Positions 23,455-31,628 of a stretch of DNA of 64,000 bases are shown one piece after another (positions within the stretch are counted from its first letter, which is position 1; each line of letters starts with the position of its first letter). Both the position numbers and the translations under genes were made by a program. The DNA comes from Pseudomonas asiatica (GTDB lineage: Bacteria > Pseudomonadota > Gammaproteobacteria > Pseudomonadales > Pseudomonadaceae): assembly GCF_040214835.1 (NCBI RefSeq), contig NZ_CP157874.1, forward strand, positions 1,120,001-1,184,000, given 5' to 3'. Under the pieces are notes generated by a model that ran no database searches, was not told where the DNA came from, and was given only the letters and a program-made list of their open reading frames with translations.

Positions 23455-24216
23455 CTACAATCCAGCCACAATCTCCTTGCCCTGCCCAGTCCGCTTCAAC
23501 CACCCACAAGCCAGCAACCCCACCTCGAACAGCACCCACATCGGCACCGCCAGCATCGTCTGTGAAAACACATCCGGCGGCGTCAGGATCATCCCCACCA
23601 CAAAGCAGCCGACGATCACGTAGGGCCTGCTGCGCCGCAATGCAGCTACATCGGCCAACCCCACCCAGACCACGATAAACGTCGCCACCGGGATCTCGAA
23701 CGCCAGCCCGAACGCCAGAAACAGCGCAAGGATGAAGTCCAGGTACTGGCTGATATCAGTCATCATCGCCACCCCCTCCGGTGTCACGCTGGCAAAGAAG
23801 CCGAACATCATCGGGAACACCAGGAAGAAGGCGAAGGCCATGCCGGCGTAGAACAGCACGATGCTCGATACCAGCAACGGCAGGGCAATGCGCCGTTCAC
23901 GGCGGTACAGCCCCGGCGCCAGAAAGCCCCAGGCCTGGTGCAGCAGTAGTGGCATGGCGATAAACACTGCGCACATCGCAGTCAGCTTGAACGGCGTCAG
24001 GAACGGCGAAGTGACGCTGGTGGCGATCATGCTCGCGCCTTCCGGCAAGAAGCGCCGCAACGGCTCGGAAATCAGCGTGTACAGCGCCTGGGCGAAGGGG
24101 AACAGGCCGGCGAACACCAGCGCCACCAGCGCCAGGCAACGCATCAGGCGTTTGCGCAGGTCGCGCAGGTGTTCGGTCAGCGGCATGCTCGCCGCCGGGT
24201 CCATGGCAATGCTCAT
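23455..24216 (-). CDS. tatC: Sec-independent protein translocase TatC
   Basis: The 253-residue polytopic receptor of the Tat system, which binds twin-arginine signals of folded precursors. Six hydrophobic segments and the family signatures [13 protein letters not shown] at the N-terminus and SPFLTPFKL in the first periplasmic loop are visible. It overlaps tatB by four bases (ATGA). This cluster corresponds in position to the tat-1 cluster described next to uxpB and xcp in P. putida. A second, housekeeping tat cluster would be expected elsewhere in the genome. Confidence 0.95.
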   Translation of the reverse strand: MSIAMDPAASMPLTEHLRDLRKRLMRCLALVALVFAGLFPFAQALYTLISEPLRRFLPEGASMIATSVTSPFLTPFKLTAMCAVFIAMPLLLHQAWGFLAPGLYRRERRIALPLLVSSIVLFYAGMAFAFFLVFPMMFGFFASVTPEGVAMMTDISQYLDFILALFLAFGLAFEIPVATFIVVWVGLADVAALRRSRPYVIVGCFVVGMILTPPDVFSQTMLAVPMWVLFEVGLLACGWLKRTGQGKEIVAGL

Positions 24217-24518
24217 GAAAGGTTTTCCTTGGGGGGAGCGACCGTGGCCGCATCATTGGCCGGCTCCGCTTTCAGGCTGATGCCTTGGCGGATCTCCTGT
24301 TCCAGGCGCTGCAAAGGCGCACTGTCGAGAGTGGGTAGCTCGACAGCGGGCAGTTCGATCTCCCGCTCCACCTGCCTGCGCAAGGTGTGCATGGCCCTGC
24401 GCGCCTGGCCCAGGCCGCGCCCGAGGGTGCGTGCAGCCACCGGCAGGCGCTCCGGGCCTAAAACCAATAGCGCGACGATGCCGACCAGCAGCAACTCGCT
24501 GAAGCCTACCTCGAACAT
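24213..24518 (-). CDS. tatB: Sec-independent protein translocase TatB
   Basis: A 101-residue protein with one N-terminal membrane helix followed by an amphipathic helix: [20 protein letters not shown], then [15 protein letters not shown]. The E at position 8 and the GPERLP hinge identify TatB rather than TatA. The start is chosen at MFEVGF, one base overlapping the tatA stop (TGATG). Longer in-frame starts would put polar residues ahead of the membrane helix. The C-terminal tail is shorter than in many TatB proteins. Confidence 0.92.
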   Translation of the reverse strand: MFEVGFSELLLVGIVALLVLGPERLPVAARTLGRGLGQARRAMHTLRRQVEREIELPAVELPTLDSAPLQRLEQEIRQGISLKAEPANDAATVAPPKENLS

Positions 24519-24751
24519 CAGGGCTGACGGTCCGCTTGCGGTTGCTGCGTACCCTGACCGGTCAACGGGCACTGTTGCTGCACCTGCGTTTGCGCTGGGG
24601 GAGTGGCGTCAGTGTCACCGCCCATGGACTTGCGAAAACCCTGGATCGCCTCGCCCATATCGCTGCCCAGGCCCTTGAGGCGCTTGGTACCAAACAGCAG
24701 GAATACGATCAGCAGTACGATCACCAGTTGCCAGATTCCAATGCCACCCAT
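24518..24751 (-). CDS. tatA: Sec-independent protein translocase TatA
   Basis: A 77-residue pore-forming subunit: [20 protein letters not shown], then the hinge [19 protein letters not shown] and a polar tail rich in Gln. It is the first gene of tatABC on the minus strand and starts at the Met of MGGIGIW, with AGGAG seven bases upstream. A PhoB-box-like repeat lies about 55 bases upstream of the start, in line with reported phosphate-starvation induction of tat-1 in P. putida. Confidence 0.93.
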   Translation of the reverse strand: MGGIGIWQLVIVLLIVFLLFGTKRLKGLGSDMGEAIQGFRKSMGGDTDATPPAQTQVQQQCPLTGQGTQQPQADRQP

Positions 24752-24804
24752 TGCGACCACTCCTGTAAGGTCATGAAAAGGAAAGACAATCCTGCCTCGC
24801 GCAG

Positions 24805-24822
24805 ATGACGTACACATGACGA
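24805..24822 (-). promoter_or_regulatory. candidate Pho box upstream of tatA
   Basis: On the minus strand TCGTCAT, four bases, ACGTCAT: two repeats 11 bases apart, each matching five of seven positions of the PhoB consensus CTGTCAT. It lies in the 145-base gap between divergent tatA and gspK and could serve either. Confidence 0.5.
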
Positions 24823-24896
24823 ACGGTCACTGCCATCTACCTGCAACACCGGGCGTGTTGACTGGCGTCTTTATTCGGCGACAGGGGCAGGCAAGG

Positions 24897-25862
24897 ATGG
24901 GTGGCAGGCAACAGCAGGGCGCGGCCCTGCTGATGGTGATGGTTGTGCTGGCGATGCTGGCGGCGGGCATGGCCTGGCTGGTGGAAGATGGCCGACGCCA
25001 GGTCGATGATGTGCGTCTGTTGCACCAGCGGGTGCAGGCGCGCGCGATGGAGCAGGCCGGCCTGGCCTATGCCGAGCAGGCCCTGCGTGCCCCCAGCTGG
25101 CGGCTTAGCCCGCTGTTCTGGCAGGCCTTGCGCGGGCAGCCGTTGAACTACGATTTTGGCGCCGGCCAGGCGCAGTTGCGGGTGCGCGACCAGCACACCT
25201 GTTTCAACGTCAATGCGTTGCTCGGTGCTGACGGCGAGCGTGCTGCGCGCCAGTTGCGCTACCTGCTGGGCGACGACATGGCTGCCGAGCGCCTGGTCGA
25301 TGCCCTGGCCGACTGGCTGGATGCCGACAGCGATGCCCGTCTGCAGGGCGCCGAGAGCGCCCAGTACCTGCGCCAGCAACCACCACGCCTGGCTGCCAAC
25401 CAGCCGATGCTCGATACCAGCGAGCTGAATCTGCTACTGGAGCCGGACGCCAGCCGCCAGGGCCGTTACCCGATGCTGTGCGCCTTGCCGCAGACCACCG
25501 GCTGGCGGCTGAATGCCAATGCCCTGGGGCTGGAGCATCTGCCGTTGCTGGAGGCGCTGTATGAAGGGCGTTATCCACGCTCGTTGCTCAGCCGCATCAT
25601 CAGCGGCCGGCCGGCGTCGGGGTATGTGGATGCAACTGCGCTACGCCAGGCCCTGGGGGCGGTGGATGACGAAACCTTCGAGCGCTTGAGCGAAGGGCTG
25701 CTGCTGAACAGCGGGTATTTCCTGTTGCAGCTGTCGTTCGCGGAGGAGGGGCGGGTGATACGCAGTGAGTTCCAGGTGGAGGCGCTGGGGGTGGTGCAAT
25801 GGCATGCCCGGGTACCGGCGCAGCAGGTGCGGGTGCGCAGCCGCGAGCCGATGGTGTGGTAG
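24897..25862 (+). CDS. gspK: type II secretion pseudopilin GspK (XcpX type), displaced
   Basis: A 321-residue minor pseudopilin that, with GspI and GspJ, caps the pseudopilus tip. The prepilin site is at RQQQG followed by AALLMVMVVLAMLAAG, and as in other GspK proteins there is no Glu at position +5. A large periplasmic domain with HTCFNVNALLG follows. I start at the ATG at 24897 (MGGRQQQG). In most operons gspK lies between gspJ and gspL. Here it stands alone beside tatABC, about 3.7 kb before the rest of the operon. Confidence 0.9.
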   Translation: MGGRQQQGAALLMVMVVLAMLAAGMAWLVEDGRRQVDDVRLLHQRVQARAMEQAGLAYAEQALRAPSWRLSPLFWQALRGQPLNYDFGAGQAQLRVRDQHTCFNVNALLGADGERAARQLRYLLGDDMAAERLVDALADWLDADSDARLQGAESAQYLRQQPPRLAANQPMLDTSELNLLLEPDASRQGRYPMLCALPQTTGWRLNANALGLEHLPLLEALYEGRYPRSLLSRIISGRPASGYVDATALRQALGAVDDETFERLSEGLLLNSGYFLLQLSFAEEGRVIRSEFQVEALGVVQWHARVPAQQVRVRSREPMVW

Positions 25863-25872
25863 GGCTTGAGAT

Positions 25873-25898
25873 TGCCGGGGCTGCTTTGCGGCCCCTAT
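25873..25898 (-). terminator. hairpin associated with the uxpB 3' remnant
   Basis: GGGGCTGCTTTGCGGCCCC forms a stem with one mismatch just beyond the remnant's stop codon. It resembles the hairpin that follows intact uxpB at 27245-27264. Confidence 0.45.
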
Positions 25899-25909
25899 GC
25901 CCAGAACGG

Positions 25910-25981
25910 TCAGACAGTCCCAATCTCGCCGCCATCAGTACGCTGGATCACCACAGTCACAGCCTGAAGCCTTTCCGTGGC
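25910..25981 (-). pseudogene. remnant of a uxpB-like 3' end
   Basis: Read on the minus strand, this encodes TERLQAVTVVIQRTDGGEIG then TV and a stop. It lines up with the C-terminus of UxpB (AATVVIQRIDGGEIG then TA and stop at 27279) in the same frame with the stop codons aligned. Nucleotide identity is about three quarters over some 70 bases, and homology fades upstream. It therefore marks either a lost tandem PhoX-type gene or the original 3' end of uxpB displaced by the RHS insertion. No start codon or body remains. Confidence 0.75.
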
Positions 25982-26120
25982 CCATGTCGCGGAACTATTT
26001 TTCGCTGAGCAATACATCCTTGGAAGAGGCGCGTCACAAGACCACGGCGCTGCTCCAATTTGCTCGACAGCACCCTTGGATTGCAAAAGCTAATTCAATG
26101 GCGGTTGAAGCATTATGGTG

Positions 26121-27020
26121 CTATCGGAAATATACATTTCGAATGGCTGATGCAGTATCACTGATTAGGCGTCTATCGAGATAAGCTAGAGTTCCGAGCT
26201 CGGCGGTTACAGCGAGAGCCGTATTGGGTTCGCCAAAAATACTATTCGTTACACGGTCGGTAGTATAGGCCACTGCAAGTCCAGCGGCTGCATGGTTTAA
26301 CTGTCTGACGGCCGCATTAGACAATGGTTCTAGTACTGTGGCACTATTAATGACTCTGTTTCCTATTCTCGCGGCAAACTCGATGTCACGGATATTTAGT
26401 GAAACGTGAAATGAATCCGGTGATGGTGCTTGTTCAGTGGTATGAATTCTTATATTAACGTTGGGGCTTTGTAAGGTTTGGTTTCCGGTGCGTAACTGTG
26501 GTCTATCTACAGAATATGTTGGAAGCTTACCGGCCAGCCAATTTACTCCCCGCTTCAACCATTGCCACCATTGTCCATTTGGGTCATGCCGATTGATGGG
26601 GTCGTTCTGGCAATAGCTGTATCCATTAGGTCCACCTTTACGGAACGGAGATTGATTATCACTCTGGAGAAATCGTCTTGATCTGGGACTATAGAATCGG
26701 CGTCCATTGCCAAGTGCATAACATTGCAGCATTGTATCGAGTCGCTGCCCGCTGAATGCGACAAGATGTGCTAATGGAGTTGTTTGGAGAAATCCATAGG
26801 GCGAATAGTTTTGTGGCAAACCTTCTGGAATACTGCGCAAAGCAGTGTTTGCATTGTCGGATTGCAGAATTTGGCTGGCTTTTTTCGAGGTGTCTAGTTC
26901 CGCTAGTGTAATGCCATTGGCCCACAATAGGCGACGTGGGCTGTCACTTGCTTCACAAGTCAATTGGTTATCTTGGAAAAAGAATTTTTTCTGTTTTGAT
27001 TGGGGCGTTGCTGAACGCAT
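26121..27020 (-). CDS. orphan RHS-core tip protein with unrecognised C-terminal domain
   Basis: A 299-residue protein. The middle part carries the RHS-associated core (LQCYALGNGRRFYSPRSRRF, ending GYSYCQNDPINRHDPNGQWW near residue 150), which in full RHS proteins closes the cocoon before a variable toxin. The remaining 150 residues are a variable C-terminal domain I cannot assign. There is no signal peptide and no upstream RHS repeats, so it is an orphan tip. Base composition is clearly poorer in GC than both flanks, which suggests recent transfer. No immunity gene is evident next to it. Confidence 0.8.
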   Translation of the reverse strand: MRSATPQSKQKKFFFQDNQLTCEASDSPRRLLWANGITLAELDTSKKASQILQSDNANTALRSIPEGLPQNYSPYGFLQTTPLAHLVAFSGQRLDTMLQCYALGNGRRFYSPRSRRFLQSDNQSPFRKGGPNGYSYCQNDPINRHDPNGQWWQWLKRGVNWLAGKLPTYSVDRPQLRTGNQTLQSPNVNIRIHTTEQAPSPDSFHVSLNIRDIEFAARIGNRVINSATVLEPLSNAAVRQLNHAAAGLAVAYTTDRVTNSIFGEPNTALAVTAELGTLAYLDRRLISDTASAIRNVYFR

Positions 27021-27160
27021 GTGTGTGTTCCAAAGGGTTACAAGTGGTAAAAGTATTTTTCACAAGCTTGCGGATGTCTACTGGCAGATTTATCAGGTGG
27101 TTTGAATACACTGCTACTGGGCATGCGGTCCCGAGTAGAAATGTAACGGATGATTTTTCC

Positions 27161-27264
27161 GGGGCTGCTTTGCAGCCCATCGCGACACAAGGCCGCTCCT
27201 ACAGGGGAATGCGATCCCTTGTAGGAGCGGCCTTGTGTCGCGATAGGGCCGCAAAAGCGGCCCC
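27161..27264. repeat. long palindromic intergenic repeat, second family
   Basis: Arms 27161-27205 and 27216-27264 contain the TGTAGGAGCGGCCTTGTGTC unit and its complement, with GGGCTGC / GCGGCCC outer parts. The right arm (GGGCCGCAAAAGCGGCCC) lies just beyond the uxpB stop codon and may act as its terminator. The 258-base gap between the RHS start and uxpB otherwise holds only AT-rich sequence. Confidence 0.85.
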
Positions 27265-27278
27265 CGTGCGCAGATCAA

Positions 27279-29339
27279 TCAGGCGGTGCCGATCTCCCCG
27301 CCATCGATACGCTGGATCACCACCGTCGCAGCCCGCGGCCTTACCGTGGCACCTGCCGGGGTGGCATCGGTGGCCTTGTCGGTATACGGCCAGTTCTCCG
27401 GGTGCTGGATGTTGACGAACAGCGTCTTGTTGTCCGGGGTAAAGGTAATGCCGGTCACCTCGCAGCCATTCGGCCCGACGAAGAAGCGGCGCAGGTCCAC
27501 CTGGTTCTGCGCGTTCACCGGCACCTGCTTGCCACTGGCATCCACCAGATTGGTGGGGATCACTGCCAGCAGCTGGTCGTTGGTGTAGTCGGTCACGGTG
27601 CTCTCGCCGTTGTCGGTCTCGAACCACAACACGCCACGGCTATCGAAACTCATGCCGTCCGGGCTGGCGAACTGGTTCAGTTCGGTCAGGCCGGAGCGGT
27701 TGATGTCGGCCGTACCGGCAGCGTTGGCGCCGAACACGAAGATGTCCCAGGTGAAGCTCAGCTGGTCGTCGCTGTCGTGCCAGCGGATGATGTGGCCGTG
27801 ACGGTTCGGGCCGCGCGGGTTGGCTGCATCGACCTTCTCCGGGGTGCGCGCGCTGTTGTTGGTCAGGGTCAGGTACACGTCGCCGTTCAGCGGGTTGACC
27901 GTGGTCCATTCCGGGCGGTCCATCGGCGTTGCGCCCACCGCATCGCCAGCACCACGGGTGTTGAGGATGATGCCCGGCAGGTCGCCATACAGCGCACCCA
28001 AGGTGCTGCCGCCAGTGGTCGCAGTGCCCACGTCCAGCAGCAGCCAAACGCCAGTGCCGTCGGCATTGAAGCGGGCCACGTACAGCTTGCCCTGGTCGAG
28101 GTACTTGGTGCCGGTGGCCAGGCGGTCGGCGGGGTTGGCGTCGGCGGCGTCCCACACAGCGGTGGACACCCACTTGTACAGGTACTCGTTGTTCGAATCG
28201 TCGCCCATGTACCACACCAGCGGTTTGCCCGTGACCGCCAGGCCCGGGCAGCAACCTTCGTGGCGGAAACGGCCCAGCGCGGTGCGCTTGGTGGCCAGTG
28301 TGGCGCTGTTGTACGGATCGATCTCGACGATGTAGCCGTAGGTGCTGGCTTCGTTGCGGTAGTCGTCGGTGGCGCTGGCGCCTTTGACGGTGACGTCGAA
28401 ACGAGCGAATTCGTCGGCCACTTCGCTGCTGTCACCGGCTGCGGTTTCCCACTTGTACTGGCCGCTGGAGGTGCCCACGCCAATGCGGCGCTGGTCTTCA
28501 GGGCGGGTACCTTTGTTGACGAAGATGCCTGGCCAGTTCTCTTCACAGGTCAAGTAGGTACCCCAGGGGGTGTAGCCGTTGCCGCAGTTGTTGTTGGTGC
28601 CGCGGCAGTGGGTGCCGTCCGGCGAATACTTGGTCTTCACGTGATCAGTGCCGCGCAGGGGGCCGGTTATTTCCATGCGCGAGGCGGTAGTGAAACGGCG
28701 GTTGAGCGGGTCGTTGTCGACCACCTGCCAGCGGCCGCCGATTTTCTGCAGGCGCACCACGCCGGCACCATGGGCGTTGATTTCCTTGCGCACTTCCTCG
28801 ACCGGGCGCTTGCCGTTCACATCGGTGGTCGGGCCGGCCGGGTGCAGGGCGGCGGTGTCGATGTACTCGAAGTTGATCGCCAGCAGGCCGTCTTCGGAGC
28901 TGCCGTTGATGGGGAAGAAGTGCATGCCGTCATGGTGCATGCCCATGGCGTTGGCCTGGTCGGTCGAGGTGTTGCTGCCCTCGGATTTCCACGGGTTGCC
29001 GTTGCTGTTGATCGGCGTGCCCCAGGGCGCCAGCACATAGGCGCTGTAACCGGCGGCTACCACGCAGGCGTCGGTGCGCGAGCCCGGAATGGACTGGAAG
29101 CCCAGTGCCAGTTTCGGCACTTCCGGCTCAGTCACGGGTGGCTCGGTGACCGGATCATCGTGATCGGAACCACCACCGTCGAAGCAGCCTGTCAGGCCGG
29201 TACCGGCAATCATGGCGATGGCGGCGCCCAGGCTGCCACGCATCACGCTGCGGCGGCTCAGGTAGGCGTCCATAACGCTGGCCATCGGCAGGTTGCCGCT
29301 TTGGTTCCGGTCCAGGTTGTCGCCGGTATCTCGACTCAT
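27279..29339 (-). CDS. uxpB: PhoX-family phosphatase, Tat lipoprotein, Xcp substrate
   Basis: A 686-residue PhoX (DUF839) alkaline phosphatase that releases phosphate from organic esters. The signal region has a twin-arginine motif SRRSVMRGS and a lipobox LTGC, so it is exported folded by Tat and lipidated. PhoX-family segments include the conserved TCEENWPG and GDDSNNEYLYKW. In P. putida, UxpB was reported to be made under phosphate limitation, exported by Tat and secreted by Xcp. The start is the Met of MSRDTGDN, preceded by AAGGA. It is divergent from the SoxB-like/gsp operon. Confidence 0.92.
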   Translation of the reverse strand: MSRDTGDNLDRNQSGNLPMASVMDAYLSRRSVMRGSLGAAIAMIAGTGLTGCFDGGGSDHDDPVTEPPVTEPEVPKLALGFQSIPGSRTDACVVAAGYSAYVLAPWGTPINSNGNPWKSEGSNTSTDQANAMGMHHDGMHFFPINGSSEDGLLAINFEYIDTAALHPAGPTTDVNGKRPVEEVRKEINAHGAGVVRLQKIGGRWQVVDNDPLNRRFTTASRMEITGPLRGTDHVKTKYSPDGTHCRGTNNNCGNGYTPWGTYLTCEENWPGIFVNKGTRPEDQRRIGVGTSSGQYKWETAAGDSSEVADEFARFDVTVKGASATDDYRNEASTYGYIVEIDPYNSATLATKRTALGRFRHEGCCPGLAVTGKPLVWYMGDDSNNEYLYKWVSTAVWDAADANPADRLATGTKYLDQGKLYVARFNADGTGVWLLLDVGTATTGGSTLGALYGDLPGIILNTRGAGDAVGATPMDRPEWTTVNPLNGDVYLTLTNNSARTPEKVDAANPRGPNRHGHIIRWHDSDDQLSFTWDIFVFGANAAGTADINRSGLTELNQFASPDGMSFDSRGVLWFETDNGESTVTDYTNDQLLAVIPTNLVDASGKQVPVNAQNQVDLRRFFVGPNGCEVTGITFTPDNKTLFVNIQHPENWPYTDKATDATPAGATVRPRAATVVIQRIDGGEIGTA

Positions 29340-29389
29340 CAGGGTGTCCTTATGTTGGCTGAGTTGGAGGAACCGCGACTTTAGTGCGC

Positions 29390-29422
29390 AAATATGATGA
29401 TTCATTGGCAGAAATGTTAAAG
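29390..29422 (-). promoter_or_regulatory. candidate Pho box upstream of uxpB
   Basis: On the minus strand three 11-base units, CTTTAACATTT, CTGCCAATGAA and TCATCATATTT, fit the PhoB pattern of CTGTCAT plus four AT-rich bases at four, five and four of seven positions. The match is imperfect. The spacing and distance (about 50-80 bases before the start codon) support it. Confidence 0.45.
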
Positions 29423-29477
29423 GGGTTTTAAAACAACTCGCTCTTAGAAGCGTGCTCTACAGATCAATTTGGAATGG

Positions 29478-29507
29478 CTGTCGGATTTCTGCCATCAAAC
29501 TGTAATG
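29478..29507 (+). promoter_or_regulatory. Pho box upstream of the SoxB-like/gsp operon
   Basis: Three direct repeats with exact 11-base period: CTGTCGG, CTGCCAT and CTGTAAT at 29478, 29489 and 29500, separated by ATTT and CAAA. They match the PhoB consensus CTGTCAT at five, six and six of seven positions. They lie 44 bases before the first possible start codon of the operon. Confidence 0.75.
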
Positions 29508-29550
29508 CCAACGCCGCAACATCCGGGGCCCTGAATGAACATGGATAAGG

Positions 29551-31203
29551 ATGGCGGGTTCGATGGCAAGCAGTGTGCACAGGCGCGAAGTGATCAGCTG
29601 GATGGGTATCGGTGCCTTGGCACCGTTGCTCGGCGCCTGCTCCGCCTTTCCCGGCCAGCAGGGCGGTAATGCCAGCTTCGACCTGCTGTACGTGGCCGAC
29701 ACCCTCGATGCCCGCCAGCCTGGCCAGGCCGTGGTGCCGGCCACCCGCCTGGGGCCGGTCAGCCACCTGGGCCGCGCACCATGGATGACCGGCAGCAGTG
29801 CCAGCATCGCCTACCCGCAACTGGCGCCATTGCTCGATGCCAGCCAGGCTGCATCTGCCCAGCTGGGCGGCTATGCGGTGCTGGCGGCGTTGCTCGAGCA
29901 ACTGCGCGGCGAGGCTGGGGCGGGCAACAGCCTGACCCTGGAAAACGGCCAGGGCTGGAATGGCAGTGGCCTGGCCTACCTGACCCAGGGCGAAAGCGGC
30001 CTGCAGGGCAGCCAGCTGCTGGGCAGCGAAGCGCGGGTCAGCAGCGACGAGCGCGTGCTGTGGCCACAGCGCAGCCCGGCGCTGTATCGCCAGGCTGGCA
30101 CCGTTAGCCTGGGCGCCGGGCTGGCAGACACACAACGCCGGGCTTTGGGCCTGGAAGCCTTGCACGTCTTTGAACGTGGCGGTGCACGTATTGCCGTGGT
30201 CGGCGTGACCGACCCCTACGCCCAGGACCAGAAAGCCTCCCTTAAACAGTGGTACCAGTCATTGCAGCCGGTGTTCGAACAAGCCCGGCGCGAGGCCGAC
30301 CTGGTGGTGGCCATGGCCGATGTCGGTACCGGGCCGGGTCTGTGGCTGGCCGAGCGGGTGTCGCAGATCGACGTGCTGCTGTGCGCCCGCGGCCAGGACC
30401 TGTGGCCGGCGCCGGTCGAGGTGAGCCAGGCCAGCGGCCGCCGCGTGCCGGTGCTGTTCGCCGGTTGCCGGGGCAGCGGCGCCTTCCGCCTGCGCTGCCA
30501 GCGCGTGGCCGGGCTGTGGCAGTTCGACGGGCGTTTCTTCCCGGCCTTTGAGCAACACCTGGCACCGGCCGCGCAACAGCGAGTCGGGGCATTGCAGGCA
30601 GAATTGCGCCAGCAGCGCGCCGGCCACGCGGCCTGGCTCGATCAACCGCTGGCCCGCGCGCCCCAGGCGCTGTGGCGCCGCGATACCCGAGGCGGCAGCT
30701 GGGACCGCCTGCTGCATCAGGCCCTGGCCGACGACAGCAGAATGCCGGTGTTGCTGCCGGGCCTGCGTTACGACTACCCGCTGCCCGCCGGGGCGGCCAT
30801 TACCCGCGAACACCTGATCAGCCTCACCGGTGGCTACCCGGCACCGGTGGTCGAAGCGCCGGCCCGGCAGGTCGAGCAAGTGTTGGAAAACGCCGCGGAG
30901 CAACTGTTCGGCGACCCGCTGCTGCTGGACAACAGCCAGGACCTGCCGCGCTGGCAGGGCCAGGCCTGGCGTGTCAGCTACAGCCCGCAAGGCAAGCGCA
31001 TCAGTGGCCTGGAACCGGTGCAGGGCCTGTGCCGCACCTTTGGCCTGCAATTCGAAACCCAGGCCGGCGAGCCGCTGTGGCAACGGGTCGAAGCCTGGCT
31101 CGCCCGCCAGGCGAGCGACTGGCAACTGGCGCCGCTGCAACTGCCCGAAGTGCGCTACGTGCAGGGGCACCCGGGCTGGCACCCAAGGCAACTGGCCTCG
31201 TGA
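29551..31203 (+). CDS. SoxB/5'-nucleotidase-like Tat lipoprotein with degenerate active site
   Basis: About 550 residues. The signal region has HRREVISWMG and a lipobox LLGAC, so it is probably a Tat-exported lipoprotein. The body follows the SoxB/UshA layout: a metallophosphatase-like half, then a 5'-nucleotidase C-terminal-like half. Metal-ligand motifs are changed, however. The family's GGD-TWQGS becomes ENGQGWNGSG, and the GHWEFTYG-type segment is absent. It may therefore be non-catalytic. It is the first gene of the Pho-box operon and its stop overlaps gspC (TGATG). The second in-frame ATG at 29563 has better ribosome-site spacing. Confidence 0.75.
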   Translation: MAGSMASSVHRREVISWMGIGALAPLLGACSAFPGQQGGNASFDLLYVADTLDARQPGQAVVPATRLGPVSHLGRAPWMTGSSASIAYPQLAPLLDASQAASAQLGGYAVLAALLEQLRGEAGAGNSLTLENGQGWNGSGLAYLTQGESGLQGSQLLGSEARVSSDERVLWPQRSPALYRQAGTVSLGAGLADTQRRALGLEALHVFERGGARIAVVGVTDPYAQDQKASLKQWYQSLQPVFEQARREADLVVAMADVGTGPGLWLAERVSQIDVLLCARGQDLWPAPVEVSQASGRRVPVLFAGCRGSGAFRLRCQRVAGLWQFDGRFFPAFEQHLAPAAQQRVGALQAELRQQRAGHAAWLDQPLARAPQALWRRDTRGGSWDRLLHQALADDSRMPVLLPGLRYDYPLPAGAAITREHLISLTGGYPAPVVEAPARQVEQVLENAAEQLFGDPLLLDNSQDLPRWQGQAWRVSYSPQGKRISGLEPVQGLCRTFGLQFETQAGEPLWQRVEAWLARQASDWQLAPLQLPEVRYVQGHPGWHPRQLAS

Positions 31204-31625
31204 TGCTCGCCTCGCGCCTGCTGACTGGCGCTGGCCTGACCCTGGCCGGCTGGCTGGCCGCCCAGTGCGTGCTGCAACTGGGCCGCCAGCCGCAACCGGC
31301 CACTGCGCCCGCCGCGCCCGACAAGCCGCTGCCTGGCTTGATGGTCGGCCATTGGCAGGTACCCGTCGACGACGGTGCCATTGCCATCACCCGCCTGCCA
31401 TTGCAATACCTGGGTGGCCTCAAGGCCCAGCCGCTGGCCTCCAGCGTGGTGGTGCTGCGCTATGGCGAGCAGGTGCGCACCTTGGCCCGCGGCCAGCGCC
31501 TGGCGCCAGGGATCGTGCTGCAGGACATCGACAGCGATGGCCTGATTTTCAACAACCAGGGGCGGCGTGAACGCCTGCCCTGGCCGCCACGCCCCGCCGT
31601 GACCGGCTTCAAGCGGCAAGGATGA
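31203..31625 (+). CDS. gspC: type II secretion protein GspC (short form)
   Basis: A 140-residue inner membrane protein linking the platform to the secretin. One N-terminal membrane helix (LLTGAGLTLAGWLAAQCVL), a proline/alanine linker, then a homology-region domain with LPLQYLGGLKAQPLASSVVV. There is no PDZ or coiled-coil domain after it, so it is about half the length of the classical GspC/XcpP. Its start overlaps the upstream stop codon and gspD begins three bases after its end. Confidence 0.85.
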   Translation: MLASRLLTGAGLTLAGWLAAQCVLQLGRQPQPATAPAAPDKPLPGLMVGHWQVPVDDGAIAITRLPLQYLGGLKAQPLASSVVVLRYGEQVRTLARGQRLAPGIVLQDIDSDGLIFNNQGRRERLPWPPRPAVTGFKRQG

Positions 31626-31628
31626 ACG

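Noticed and set aside
25984..26184. 66-codon plus-strand frame as a possible immunity gene for the RHS tip
   Set aside because: It begins inside the uxpB remnant, overlaps the RHS 3' end antisense, has no ribosome site and resembles no known immunity protein.
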